In this document: piece after piece, positions 8,561-16,872 of the stretch
Numbering within the stretch: the stretch's first letter is position 1
How the letters are laid out: each line of letters begins with the position of its first letter
DNA from: Pelagisphaera sp964404745
GTDB lineage: Bacteria; Verrucomicrobiota; Verrucomicrobiia; Opitutales; Opitutaceae
Direction: 5' to 3'
Assembly (NCBI GenBank): GCA_964404745.1
Contig: CAYOLG010000008.1
Location: 62,001-126,000, forward strand
DNA length: 64,000 nt
Notes under the pieces: model-generated
Seen by the model: only the letters and a program-made list of their open reading frames with translations
Databases searched by the model: none
Told to the model about the DNA's origin: nothing
Program-made: the position numbers and the translations under genes

Positions 8561-9426
8561 ATCTCCATCGCGGACACCATGGCTTTGACGTCGTCCTTCT
8601 TGTCAAGTAGCTCTTCCGCATCGTCGGGATAGAAATTCAGAAAGCCAAATACAGGATCCTTAATGAGTTCGTTTGCTTTAAAATTGGCGGGATTGATAAC
8701 CCAGCTGGCGAGGAGCTGGGATAGATAAGTGGCGGCAGATTCGTCCTTGAAAGAGGGAGCCGATTCATACCGCTTGTAGTACATAGTCGTAGCCTGCAAT
8801 TGATCCGGCAACTTCCAGTCTGCGGCCACTTTCTTGGCGATCTTCCGGTGGAAGGCGCCAACTAGCTGGGCGACGCTCTTCTTGTCCAAACTTATTTCGT
8901 TCTCTTTGGTGATCCGGGCAATTAGCTGGACCGCAATTGGCTTGCCCACCGAATGGAGTAGTCCGCACAAGAATTGTCCCTCGACGTTGCGACGGCGCTT
9001 GCGGGATATCTCTTTCCCATAGGCGGCTGAGGCCAGGGCGTGGCGCAGAAGCTGAGTGATCTGAGCTTCGAAACCGGGCGCCTTGAACAAGTCGTTTTGA
9101 ACGGAAACCGCGATGGCGATTTCGCCGAGGAGATTCATCCCGAGCCTAGCAACGGCTTGCTGAAGGGAGACGATTTGGTCACCGCCTCCGTAGACGGCCG
9201 AATTGGCGATTCGCAGCACGTGGGACGCAATCGATTGGTCGCTGTGTATGAGCTTGGAAAGGTCGCTTACCTCAGTGTTTGGATCGTTGGTCAAAGTGAA
9301 CACTTTGCTCGCCACGCGCGGCATTACCGGCAGCTCGAGGCTAGAGGAATTCAATCCCTCTTCGAGTTCGGCGGCGATTTGGTGTTTCGGCGAGGTGGAT
9401 GCAGTAAACTGAGACTCCTGAGACAT
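8557..9426 (-). CDS. HDOD-domain protein
   Basis: 289 residues. Residues ~30-230 form an HDOD domain: LPVMPRVASKVFTLTNDPN, SDQSIASHVLRIANSAVYG and QAVARLGMNLLGEIAI are the typical helices. The later GLLHSVGKPIAV matches the domain's degenerate HD-type core. HDOD proteins are signalling adaptors, sometimes regulating motility, stress or cell cycle; the target is unknown. There is no output domain. Its 4-base overlap with sthA is the only functional clue and suggests a redox or stress link (inference). Confidence 0.88.
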   Translation of the reverse strand: MSQESQFTASTSPKHQIAAELEEGLNSSSLELPVMPRVASKVFTLTNDPNTEVSDLSKLIHSDQSIASHVLRIANSAVYGGGDQIVSLQQAVARLGMNLLGEIAIAVSVQNDLFKAPGFEAQITQLLRHALASAAYGKEISRKRRRNVEGQFLCGLLHSVGKPIAVQLIARITKENEISLDKKSVAQLVGAFHRKIAKKVAADWKLPDQLQATTMYYKRYESAPSFKDESAATYLSQLLASWVINPANFKANELIKDPVFGFLNFYPDDAEELLDKKDDVKAMVSAMEI

Positions 9427-10072
9427 GCTATGATAGTTACTTGTGAAAACTGGGAGACAAAGATGCTACAGAACCAATGTTCCTTGCCGCTCTTCGTTTA
9501 TCGTCCCCATTGAAGAAAAATTGAGGAGTTTTCCTGGCCGATTTAGGCCCTTTTGCCGATATCTGATTTTGAGAACTATAACTCCAACATGCCATTATTC
9601 AGAGACTTAAGAGCTATTGAAAAGCTTGGGCCGCAACATATATAGGTATTACCCCTAAAGATTAATATCTGGGCTTTTCGGATCGCTTCTTGGATTGAAC
9701 TAGTTGAATCGGGGTTTAATCATTTCTGCGGCTCATGACGGTGTTGACTAGTGAAGAGATCCTTGTCAGCTGGCTGGGAGAGATAGACCCGGAGTTATTG
9801 GTTTGGGCTCGCCCGGATGCTTTTCATTTTGGTCCGGTCAGGAGGGGGCGAGATTTGGGTGTCTTTGCCCATGATCGAGCGATCGTATTCCGAAGTTTGG
9901 GGTGGGATGAATCGAATGAGGTGTAAAAGGATCTTAGGTTGCGGAATAGAGCTTGGCTAGAGTCGCTGGAAGGCAATGAGCCAGTAATCTTGCTTTTTGG
10001 AGAAGGCGACTAACAGATCAGGTGATTGATTTCCGTTGGTTCTGAGCGGAAAGTGTGTTTTCTGCCTGATCT
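9427..10072. other. 646-base divergent intergenic region between HDOD and rapA
   Basis: This region separates genes reading in opposite directions. It is AT-rich at 9540-9720 and should hold both promoters, but I could not pick a convincing -35/-10 pair. The only ORF of note is the doubtful 63-codon frame at 9735. Confidence 0.5.
9735..9926 (+). CDS. Possible small ORF of unknown function
   Basis: 63 codons from ATG at 9735. Codon use resembles neighbouring genes and the product (MTVLTSEEILVSWLGEIDPE...) could fold as a small globular domain, but there is no clear ribosome binding site, no recognised motif and no operon partner. It may be spurious. Confidence 0.25.
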   Translation: MTVLTSEEILVSWLGEIDPELLVWARPDAFHFGPVRRGRDLGVFAHDRAIVFRSLGWDESNEV

Positions 10073-12937
10073 ATGCATAGATTCGCGATAGGGCAGCGAT
10101 ATTTTAGCGAGCCAGAACCTGAGCTGGGTTTGGGGTCTGTGGTGGAAGTGGGGTCGTTTCAAGTGGAAATCGACTTCTCGAGATCGGGAGAAATCCGACG
10201 TTACGCTTCGGATACAGGGGTGTTAAAGCGAGTTTCGGTGAGCCAGGGAGAGACTGTAGAGACGATTGACGGACGGTCCTTTCGCGTTAGCGAAATCGTG
10301 GAAGAGGATTCGTTGTATACATACCGCGGTGACGGTGAATCTGTGAGGGAGAATGAGCTGGCCTGGGTAGATTCGTTTGGATCGCCACAAGATCGTATCC
10401 TAAATGGAGACGCCGGACCCAGCTCGGAGTTCGATCTCAGGTATAGGACGCTAGCCATGCGAAATGAGCTTAGGCAATCGCCTTACAGAGGTTTTATGGG
10501 GGGTCGGGTTGATCTCCTTCCCCATCAGATCTATATTTTGCATGAGGTCTCTTCGCGGCAGATTCCTAGAGTATTGCTTTCGGATGAGGTGGGTTTGGGC
10601 AAGACCATTGAAGCCTGTTTAATTATCCAGCGGATGCGAGCGATTGGTAGAGCTGATCGAGTGTTGATACTCGTACCCGAATCGCTGGTTCACCAATGGT
10701 TTGTCGAGCTGTTGCGACGCTTCAATTTGTGGTTCAAAATCTACGATGAGGAACGCTGCCGAGCGGTTGAGAGTGGAGACGGTGAAGGGAATCCATTTCT
10801 CGATGAGCAGCTCATCCTCTGTTCGATCGACTATTTATCCGACAACGATAGCCGCAGCGCCCAAGCAACGGATGCGGGTTGGGACATTGTAGTGGTTGAC
10901 GAAGCGCACCATCTAGAGTGGACTCCAGAATGGTCAAATCTGCAATACGACTTGGTGTCTAATTTGAGTCGCGTTAGCCCGGGCCTGTTGCTGCTGACTG
11001 CGACGCCAACGCAACTCGGTGTGTCAGGGCATTTCGCCCGATTGCGATTGCTAGACCCAGATCGCTACAGCGACCTCGAGGCGTTTAACCAGGAAGCCGA
11101 GGATTTCGAATCCATTGCCAGCATAGCGGAACGCATCGTTGAGGGAGAGGAGCTCTCAAGCGAGGATCGAAAGCAGCTGAAACGGATATTCGATAAGGAT
11201 CTAGAAGGCCTGGAAAGGAAGCTAGCTAATTTCGAATCTGGTTTAAAGGGAGCCAGAGAGGCGCTTTTGCGAGCTTTGCTTGATGAACATGGAATGGGGC
11301 GAGTTGTATTCAGAAATACTCGGCTCAATATGAAGGGCTTCCCAAAGAGGAAGTATTGCCCGGCGCCCCTAGATGGCAGAGAGAACAGAAAGGGGCAGAT
11401 TGGTCGACTGTTGAAAGAGTTTCTGGTCGAGAGCGGCAACGCGGAGGGCGGCATACGCTATAGCTTTTCGGACGATTGCCGACTAGATTGGCTGGTAGCT
11501 TTTTTGAAGGCCAAACGGAAAGCGAAAGCGCTATTGATCTGCAAGTCGCAGCAGAAAGCAATAGCTCTCGATGCGGCCTTGAAGAAAGTTTTGAATATAA
11601 AGGCGGCGCTGTTCCACGAAGGGCTACCGCTGGTTCAACGGGATCGGAATGCGGCTTGGTTTGCCGAGGAAGAAGGGGCCCGCTTGCTCATCTGTTCGGA
11701 GATCGGAAGCGAGGGCCGGAATTTCCAATTCGCCCATCATCTAGTTCTCTTCGATCTTCCGGTTAATCCTGGCCTGCTTGAGCAAAGGATCGGCCGTCTT
11801 GATCGTATTGGACAAACCGCTACGATTCAGATTCATGTACCTTACATGGTAGGGAGCCCGCAGGAATTTTTGGCGGATTGGTATCATCAAGGATTAGATG
11901 CGTTTGAAAGCTGCGTTCACGGATTGGCGGAGTATAGAAAGGCGTTTGAAAAGAAAGCTCTCAAGGGAGCTGTAGCGTATGGGACGCAAAAAGAATCTTC
12001 AGGAAGGGAAGAGCTAGCGAAGCTAACTGAGGAAACACTGATCTTCAGAGAATCGCTGAATGAGAAGCTGCGTCGCGGAAGAGATCGCTTGCTGGAATTG
12101 AATTCGTTCGATCCTAGAGTTGCTAGAAAAGTGATCGAGGCGATTCGGGAATCGGAATCGGACAACCGAGCCAAAGGGCTGCTCTGGGAAGTGATGGATC
12201 TTTTTGGAGTAAGGATTGAAGAATATGAAGAGGGCGATGTCTTTTTCAATTCCCGGCATGCCTACATTGATTCGTATCCACAGATTCCTGAAGAAGGATT
12301 GCTTGCCACGTTTGACAGAACTCGAGCGATTGCCCGGGAAGATATTCGATTCGTGTCCAAAGACCATCCGCTCTTTGACGAGTCGATGGAATTGCTTATC
12401 AACTCGGAAAAGGGCGTTGCCAGTTTCGCGCTTCTTGAATCGGAGGATTCGAATTTGTTTCTGGATGCGGTGTTCGTACTGGAGGCGGTTGCCGATTCCA
12501 AACTGCATGTAGAGCGGTTTATGGCAACGCCTCCGCTCCGCGTACTCGTTGACGCTAGCGGCCGAGACTTAGGAACGCATCGAGAAACCGAGATAGTCGA
12601 ATCAGAACTACGGAATGGATCGATCAATCGATTCATTGAAGATACGGGCTTCTCGAAGGAGATCCTGGCAACTCTACTCGATTCTGCTGAAGCGATAGCG
12701 GAGAGCGATGCCAATCAATTGAAGAAGGAGGCAAGATCCAGAATGAAGCGAGCTCTAGGTGGAGAACTAGAAAGGCTGATTGATCTGAAACGGATCAATC
12801 CGAATGTCCTCCCAGAGGAAATCGAACTGGCCAAGGAGGAGATTGCGGGCATCGATGCAGCAATAAGCTCAGCTCGATTGCGCTTGGATTCTCTAAGGCT
12901 GATTGTCCAAGGCAAAGTGGATCCGTGGGAAGTCTAG
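10073..12937 (+). CDS. rapA: RapA-like SWI2/SNF2 ATPase, RNA polymerase recycling factor
   Basis: 954 residues, close to the 968 of E. coli RapA. Two small SH3-like beta domains occupy ~1-105 (FAIGQRYFSEPEPELGLG, as in RapA). The helicase core has Walker A DEVGLGKT (171-178), DEAH (276-279), motif III LLTATPTQ and the C-terminal lobe GSEGRNFQFAHHL followed by QRIGRLDRIGQ (~572-582). The remaining ~350 residues are charged and helical, matching the RapA spacer and C-terminal domains. RapA binds RNA polymerase and uses ATP to recycle it after termination. The gene stands alone. Confidence 0.9.
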   Translation: MHRFAIGQRYFSEPEPELGLGSVVEVGSFQVEIDFSRSGEIRRYASDTGVLKRVSVSQGETVETIDGRSFRVSEIVEEDSLYTYRGDGESVRENELAWVDSFGSPQDRILNGDAGPSSEFDLRYRTLAMRNELRQSPYRGFMGGRVDLLPHQIYILHEVSSRQIPRVLLSDEVGLGKTIEACLIIQRMRAIGRADRVLILVPESLVHQWFVELLRRFNLWFKIYDEERCRAVESGDGEGNPFLDEQLILCSIDYLSDNDSRSAQATDAGWDIVVVDEAHHLEWTPEWSNLQYDLVSNLSRVSPGLLLLTATPTQLGVSGHFARLRLLDPDRYSDLEAFNQEAEDFESIASIAERIVEGEELSSEDRKQLKRIFDKDLEGLERKLANFESGLKGAREALLRALLDEHGMGRVVFRNTRLNMKGFPKRKYCPAPLDGRENRKGQIGRLLKEFLVESGNAEGGIRYSFSDDCRLDWLVAFLKAKRKAKALLICKSQQKAIALDAALKKVLNIKAALFHEGLPLVQRDRNAAWFAEEEGARLLICSEIGSEGRNFQFAHHLVLFDLPVNPGLLEQRIGRLDRIGQTATIQIHVPYMVGSPQEFLADWYHQGLDAFESCVHGLAEYRKAFEKKALKGAVAYGTQKESSGREELAKLTEETLIFRESLNEKLRRGRDRLLELNSFDPRVARKVIEAIRESESDNRAKGLLWEVMDLFGVRIEEYEEGDVFFNSRHAYIDSYPQIPEEGLLATFDRTRAIAREDIRFVSKDHPLFDESMELLINSEKGVASFALLESEDSNLFLDAVFVLEAVADSKLHVERFMATPPLRVLVDASGRDLGTHRETEIVESELRNGSINRFIEDTGFSKEILATLLDSAEAIAESDANQLKKEARSRMKRALGGELERLIDLKRINPNVLPEEIELAKEEIAGIDAAISSARLRLDSLRLIVQGKVDPWEV

Positions 12938-13035
12938 GGCTCTGTCTCATAGACTAGATCGGGACGCATTGGAAGATTGCTTAGCCGACTAGGAGCATAA
13001 CCTTCGTATAAATAGCCGAAAACACTCTGGTCGAG

Positions 13036-14044
13036 TTACTCAAACTGAGCCAGAGCTTTAGTTAGTCTGTGCGTGTCGACAATGTGGCCAATGTCGTATA
13101 GCATGTCAATTTTGGGTCGCCAGGAGGCCGTGGGCCGACTGGAGGCCCAAAATTGGTTCGGTTCGGTTTCCTTTGATTGTTCCTGATTGAACTCCAGCGG
13201 GGTCACGTAGTGCAGCGAGCGATGGGGCCGGATGTAGTTGTATTTCCATCGCCAGTCCTCGATCACCACTCGAGCCTCGGCTAGAGTCCAGAGCTGTTCG
13301 CGATCCAGGGACTCTTCCTGGAAGCGGGCGTCGAAGCTCTCCACGTAGCAGTTCTGCTGGGGCTTGCCGGGCTGGATAAAGGTGCGCTTCACCCCGTTTC
13401 GGTAGCTCCACTGGTCCAGGGCCGTTCCCGCGAACTCGGGCCCGTTCTCCGAGTGGATTCTCTCGGGCTTGCCGTGAAGCTCGACCAGATTGTCCAGTAT
13501 CCTGGATACGCGATGCTCGGTTATCGAACTGTCCCCCCTCGATCCACAGGCAGCTCTGAGTATAGTCGTCCACCACGGCCAGCCTCCTGTATCCCCATAT
13601 CTTACGCTCGAGAGCCTTCTCCTTGATCAGATCAAGCAGCTCGGAATCGTCGCGGCTGGACCGGTACGCGTAGCTGCCCCTGGACTTGCCGACAAGCCCG
13701 CAGGAAAGCCGCAGGCTCATGCCTCGGCTCTCGCTACGATGGTCGACCGTTCGACGCTTCTCTACGGGCTTGACCAGTTTTTTGAGTTGATCTCCTTGAG
13801 CGCGTCGATGCTCAGCTCCTTCTCCGCAAGAAGCCTCTTCAGACGGGCGTTCTCGCTCTGCAGCTCCTTGAGCTGCCTCAACTGCTACCTCCATCCAGGA
13901 GTACTGGCTCTTTCACCGGTAGTAAGTCCCGGCGGCTAAGCCGTGCTTGCGCAGCAGCTCCCCTACGGGAACGCCGCTCTCCGCTTCCCGAAGGATGCGG
14001 ATGATCTCCTCTTCCTTGCAGCGTTTGCCTTTTCCTCGGCTCAT
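13036..14044 (-). mobile_element. Degenerate IS3-family insertion sequence (orfA/orfB relic)
   Basis: Read on the minus strand, orfA starts at 14044 (MSRGKGKRCKEEEIIRILRE...GELLRKHGLAAGTYYR), where a TGA replaces the usual Trp codon. The leucine-zipper part continues in another frame (LKELQSENARLKRLLAEKEL). orfB is broken by frameshifts. GYRRL runs straight into AVVDDYTQSCLW, so ~80 residues around the start of the rve integrase core are deleted. The last 118 codons are intact (FIQPGKPQQNCYVESF...WRWKYNYIRPHRSLHYVTPLEF), carrying the final catalytic Glu region. I found no clear terminal inverted repeats or target duplication. It cannot encode a working transposase. The block is more GC-rich than its surroundings. 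Confidence 0.85.
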
Positions 14045-14249
14045 ATCGTCTTCCTCTCATGTTTACCAGCGGAAGACTCTCAATCTAAATGGCTTTGTTT
14101 AAGGGGAGCAGGTCAAGTGGATACCTGCTTGGTTTCTTGGCTTCTGAAGAAGAAGAATGTTTTCTATTGGTGTAGGTGAAAAGGCCGCTTTTCTTTCAGA
14201 TTCGTTTTCTTAAAGTATTTAAATCCTCAATCGGACATAACTTGCGATT

Positions 14250-15476
14250 ATGAATCTGAATTCGCTTCTCTATTCTCTCGGATTATCGGGGCTCTTTTCT
14301 TCTCGAATTTTTCTACCTGCCTTTGTTACGGCCTTTTTCCTGAAATATGGCCACTCCTGGCCTTTCTTAAACAACATCGAGCTACTGGGGGAGCTCGCGG
14401 AAAAGGCGAATAATCATCCGACCTGGTTTACTAGTGGCTGGGTAATTACAGCCCTAGGGGTGTTGTCTCTTCTCGAGTTCTTGGCTGACAAGTCGCCCGA
14501 AGCCCGGGAGCTTTTGGATGACTTTTCGGTCTATGCGAAAACCGGTCTATCTGGACTGACGACGTTGGGCGTTATGAATACGGCGGATGCCGAATTTGCT
14601 GGCGATGTACTGCAACAGGCGGGAATCCTAGAGCTGATTCCCGCCATCGTTTCCGCGGGAGCCACCTATTTTGGAGCCACGGTAAGAGGCGGAGTTTTGG
14701 GAGTTCTCACCGATGCCGATCCAGACGACACGGTAAAAATTCGCGGATTTATCAGCTGGGTTGAAGACTTCTTAGCTGTCGTCGGAGTTTGGTATCTCCT
14801 CTATGCGCCGGCCTTCGCCTTAATCGTGATCCTCGCCTTTTTCGGATCGCTATACCTTATCCGTAAGTACCACGAAGGGAAATTGGAGAATCTCAAGACG
14901 CCCTGCGAAAGTTGTGGCGAACGCATTCATTCTTTCGCGACGGCTTGCCGCCATTGCGGCGCCAAAAGGGAACAGCCGAACATTATCGGGTTTTTGGGCG
15001 GCGTCAAAGACGAGAAGGCGTCGTCGGTTGAGGATCAGAAGCTGCGGCTCATGCGACTTAAGCGCTCGCCGTTGTCGGGCGAGCGGTTCGAGGGCAAGGG
15101 AGTCGAGCTCAAGTGCGAGGAGGATGGAACGACGGCTTTTGCCGACAAGGCTCTGACGCAGGCCTATATCGATTCGGTGACGGCGAAGCTGGCTAAGGTG
15201 CTTCTCATTAGCGCGATATTGGGAATCGTTCCTGTGTTGGGATTGATTGCCGGGGTGATCTACTACCGATTGCGATTGGTCGCCCCCTTCCGACGATACC
15301 TGACTTTCGGTCAGAGCTTCGTGACCAAGTGGCTGCTTCGAATCATCCTTCTGGCTTTGGCGATTCTCCAGGTATCTTTCGGGGGTATTGTGGCTGTTCC
15401 ACTGATGGCACTGCTGAACTTCCTTTTCTACAAATCGGCTTTCAGCAAAGCTCTTTCCAAGGCGCACTTAATCTAG
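14250..15476 (+). CDS. DUF4126-type membrane protein with zinc ribbon
   Basis: 408 residues. The first ~215 form a DUF4126-like membrane domain with helices around 8-30, 60-78, 120-150 and 178-205. This is followed by a cytosolic zinc ribbon, CESCGERIHSFATACRHCGA (two CxxC pairs, ~223-242), a charged linker, and two or three further helices (~315-395). Function is unknown. The zinc ribbon between two membrane parts is the notable architecture. A hairpin at 15485 follows the stop. Confidence 0.78.
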   Translation: MNLNSLLYSLGLSGLFSSRIFLPAFVTAFFLKYGHSWPFLNNIELLGELAEKANNHPTWFTSGWVITALGVLSLLEFLADKSPEARELLDDFSVYAKTGLSGLTTLGVMNTADAEFAGDVLQQAGILELIPAIVSAGATYFGATVRGGVLGVLTDADPDDTVKIRGFISWVEDFLAVVGVWYLLYAPAFALIVILAFFGSLYLIRKYHEGKLENLKTPCESCGERIHSFATACRHCGAKREQPNIIGFLGGVKDEKASSVEDQKLRLMRLKRSPLSGERFEGKGVELKCEEDGTTAFADKALTQAYIDSVTAKLAKVLLISAILGIVPVLGLIAGVIYYRLRLVAPFRRYLTFGQSFVTKWLLRIILLALAILQVSFGGIVAVPLMALLNFLFYKSAFSKALSKAHLI

Positions 15477-15484
15477 AGCGAAAA

Positions 15485-15508
15485 ACGGCGCCTTCTCCTG
15501 GGCGCCGT
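15485..15508 (-). terminator. Intrinsic terminator for the small membrane protein, possibly bidirectional
   Basis: An 8-base perfect stem ACGGCGCC/GGCGCCGT with an 8-base loop. On the minus strand it is followed by TTTTT, fitting a terminator for the gene at 15628-15828. On the plus strand there is no T tract, but it lies nine bases after the DUF4126 stop. Confidence 0.65.
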
Positions 15509-15627
15509 GGGATTTGCGCGACGGCCGCCCAAGTTGGACGACCGCCGGTTTGATTTCTGATTTAGTTGTGGATCGCTCCCATCGTAGGATTCCAAGCGTT
15601 GGCCGAGGCCAAGCTAGCTAAACCCGA

Positions 15628-15828
15628 CTAGCAGCGAGGATGCGTTCCTCGCTTGAAACTCGAGTAAGCGCGCTGCTTGAGATCCAAAGCTCCCAGGCCG
15701 ATCAGAGCAGCGGTGACTGCCAGGCCGGCAACGAGGTCTCCGGATGGACCGATGAGGCCCAGGAATCCGAATGGCACGAGAGCCAGGATGATGGATGCGA
15801 TCAGGTTGCTTTTAGTTTGTGTGTTCAT
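15628..15828 (-). CDS. Small two-helix membrane protein
   Basis: 66 residues. Two hydrophobic helices (NLIASIILALVPFGFLGLIG and a second at ~30-46) are followed by a basic tail (KQRAYSSFKRGTHPRC). No family is recognised. It is divergent from the LysR-type gene at 15923 and shares the 94-base regulatory gap, so it is a candidate target of that regulator. A terminator at 15485 supports its being a real gene. Confidence 0.55.
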   Translation of the reverse strand: MNTQTKSNLIASIILALVPFGFLGLIGPSGDLVAGLAVTAALIGLGALDLKQRAYSSFKRGTHPRC

Positions 15829-15887
15829 CTTTTAGGTCAGTGTTGCCTGACGCTCGGGATTATCGCGCATTTTAGTTATAACTTGAA

Positions 15888-15924
15888 ATACTTATTAAGT
15901 ATAGAAACCATAGGATAAAACTAT
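15888..15924 (+). promoter_or_regulatory. OxyR-type tandem operator overlapping the LysR-family start codon
   Basis: Two 15-base palindromes, ATAC-N7-GTAT (15888-15902) and ATAG-N7-CTAT (15910-15924), are separated by exactly seven bases. This is the four-half-site layout known for OxyR (ATAG-N7-CTAT-N7-ATAG-N7-CTAT). The first repeat also keeps the inner T and A of the consensus. The last half-site covers the ATG of the regulator, so bound protein would repress its own gene. Confidence 0.65.
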
Positions 15925-16828
15925 GGAAATGCATCAGCTCAGGTATTTTCTAGCTGTCGTGGAGGAGAAGAACTTCACTCGGGCGGCTGAACGCTGCCAT
16001 GTGTCGCAACCGTCGCTAAGCGCTCAGATAATTAAGCTTGAGGACGAATTGGGAGATCGGCTTTTCAATCGGTTGGGCCGGCGCATCGAGCTGACAATGG
16101 CGGGTTCCTTTTTCGAAAAGCGGGCTAGGAACATTCTTATGGAGGCGGACAACGCCATCAAGGAGATTCAAGAAGGAGCGGGAGATCCGAAAGGGACTCT
16201 CCAGATAGGGGTAACGCCATCGGTATCGCCCAAGTTGCTGTCGCCTGTTCTAAGGGCCTGTCAGGATCGCTATCCGAATTTGAAGATTCAGGTGAATGAG
16301 AACCTGCGTCGCGCCTTGCTCGAGAATTTGGTTAATGGCGATCTCGAAGTAGTCATCTCCTCCTATTCCGGTAAAGCGGCAAACGTAATTGCAGAGCCAA
16401 TACTGCAAGAGTCTCTTAATCTAGTTGTTCCGTCCAAACACCCCCTGGCCGGAAAGGAATCCATCGCCCTTCAGGAGTTGAAAAATGAGCGTCTGATTTT
16501 GATTGGAGAGTCTGCAACGCTAGGGGAGAAAGTAATCGAGTTTTTCGAGCTTAATGATTTCGTGCCGGACATTGCCGGTTTGTGTTCGCAGGTGAATACG
16601 GCCAAAGCTCTTGTGCATTGCGGCCTGGGGCTGGCCATTCTGCCTGAAACGGCGTGGGAGGATGTGTCGCCTTTCGATGTCGTATTCAAACCTTTGGCAT
16701 CCGCTAAAATGTCGAGGTTGCTCTTCGCTCTAACGCATGAGCGCCGTTATCTTTCTTCCGGGGCAAGCTTGTTTCTCGAAACAGTTCGCGAGTTTGTCTA
16801 CAATAGAAAATCGCCAACCCGCGAGTAG
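15923..16828 (+). CDS. LysR-type transcriptional regulator, OxyR-like subgroup without redox cysteines
   Basis: 301 residues. The N-terminal winged HTH (MHQLRYFLAVVEEKNFTRAAERCHVSQPSLSAQI) strongly resembles OxyR. The effector domain (from ~91) has GTLQIGVTPSVSPKLLSPVL and LGLAILPETAW. At the place of the OxyR peroxidatic Cys pair the sequence is GESATLGEKVIEFF, so both cysteines are missing; the Cys residues near 214 and 227 are elsewhere in the fold. A small-molecule inducer is therefore more likely than peroxide. It is divergent from the 66-residue membrane protein and convergent with the sugar oxidoreductase operon. An operator lies over its own start. Confidence 0.9.
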   Translation: MEMHQLRYFLAVVEEKNFTRAAERCHVSQPSLSAQIIKLEDELGDRLFNRLGRRIELTMAGSFFEKRARNILMEADNAIKEIQEGAGDPKGTLQIGVTPSVSPKLLSPVLRACQDRYPNLKIQVNENLRRALLENLVNGDLEVVISSYSGKAANVIAEPILQESLNLVVPSKHPLAGKESIALQELKNERLILIGESATLGEKVIEFFELNDFVPDIAGLCSQVNTAKALVHCGLGLAILPETAWEDVSPFDVVFKPLASAKMSRLLFALTHERRYLSSGASLFLETVREFVYNRKSPTRE

Positions 16829-16843
16829 CGTGGGTTGGCGATC
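16812..16843. terminator. Bidirectional terminator between LysR gene and oxidoreductase operon
   Basis: A 9-base stem CGCCAACCC/GGGTTGGCG (16812-16820 with 16832-16840) overlaps the LysR stop codon. On the minus strand it is followed by ATTTTC, terminating the operon that ends at 16873. Confidence 0.6.
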
Positions 16844-16872
16844 GAAAATTAGCGCTAAGAAGTGATGGAAGG

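Noticed and set aside
9040..9513. 157-codon plus-strand ORF
   Set aside because: Antisense to the HDOD gene and runs through its promoter region; no recognisable sequence.
13490..13939. 149-codon plus-strand ORF
   Set aside because: Opposite strand of the decayed transposase; composition artefact.
14850..15467. 205-codon minus-strand ORF
   Set aside because: Antisense to the DUF4126 gene, low-complexity charged product.
15923..16828. Calling the LysR-type gene oxyR
   Set aside because: The DNA-binding half and operator fit OxyR, but the peroxidatic cysteine pair is absent.
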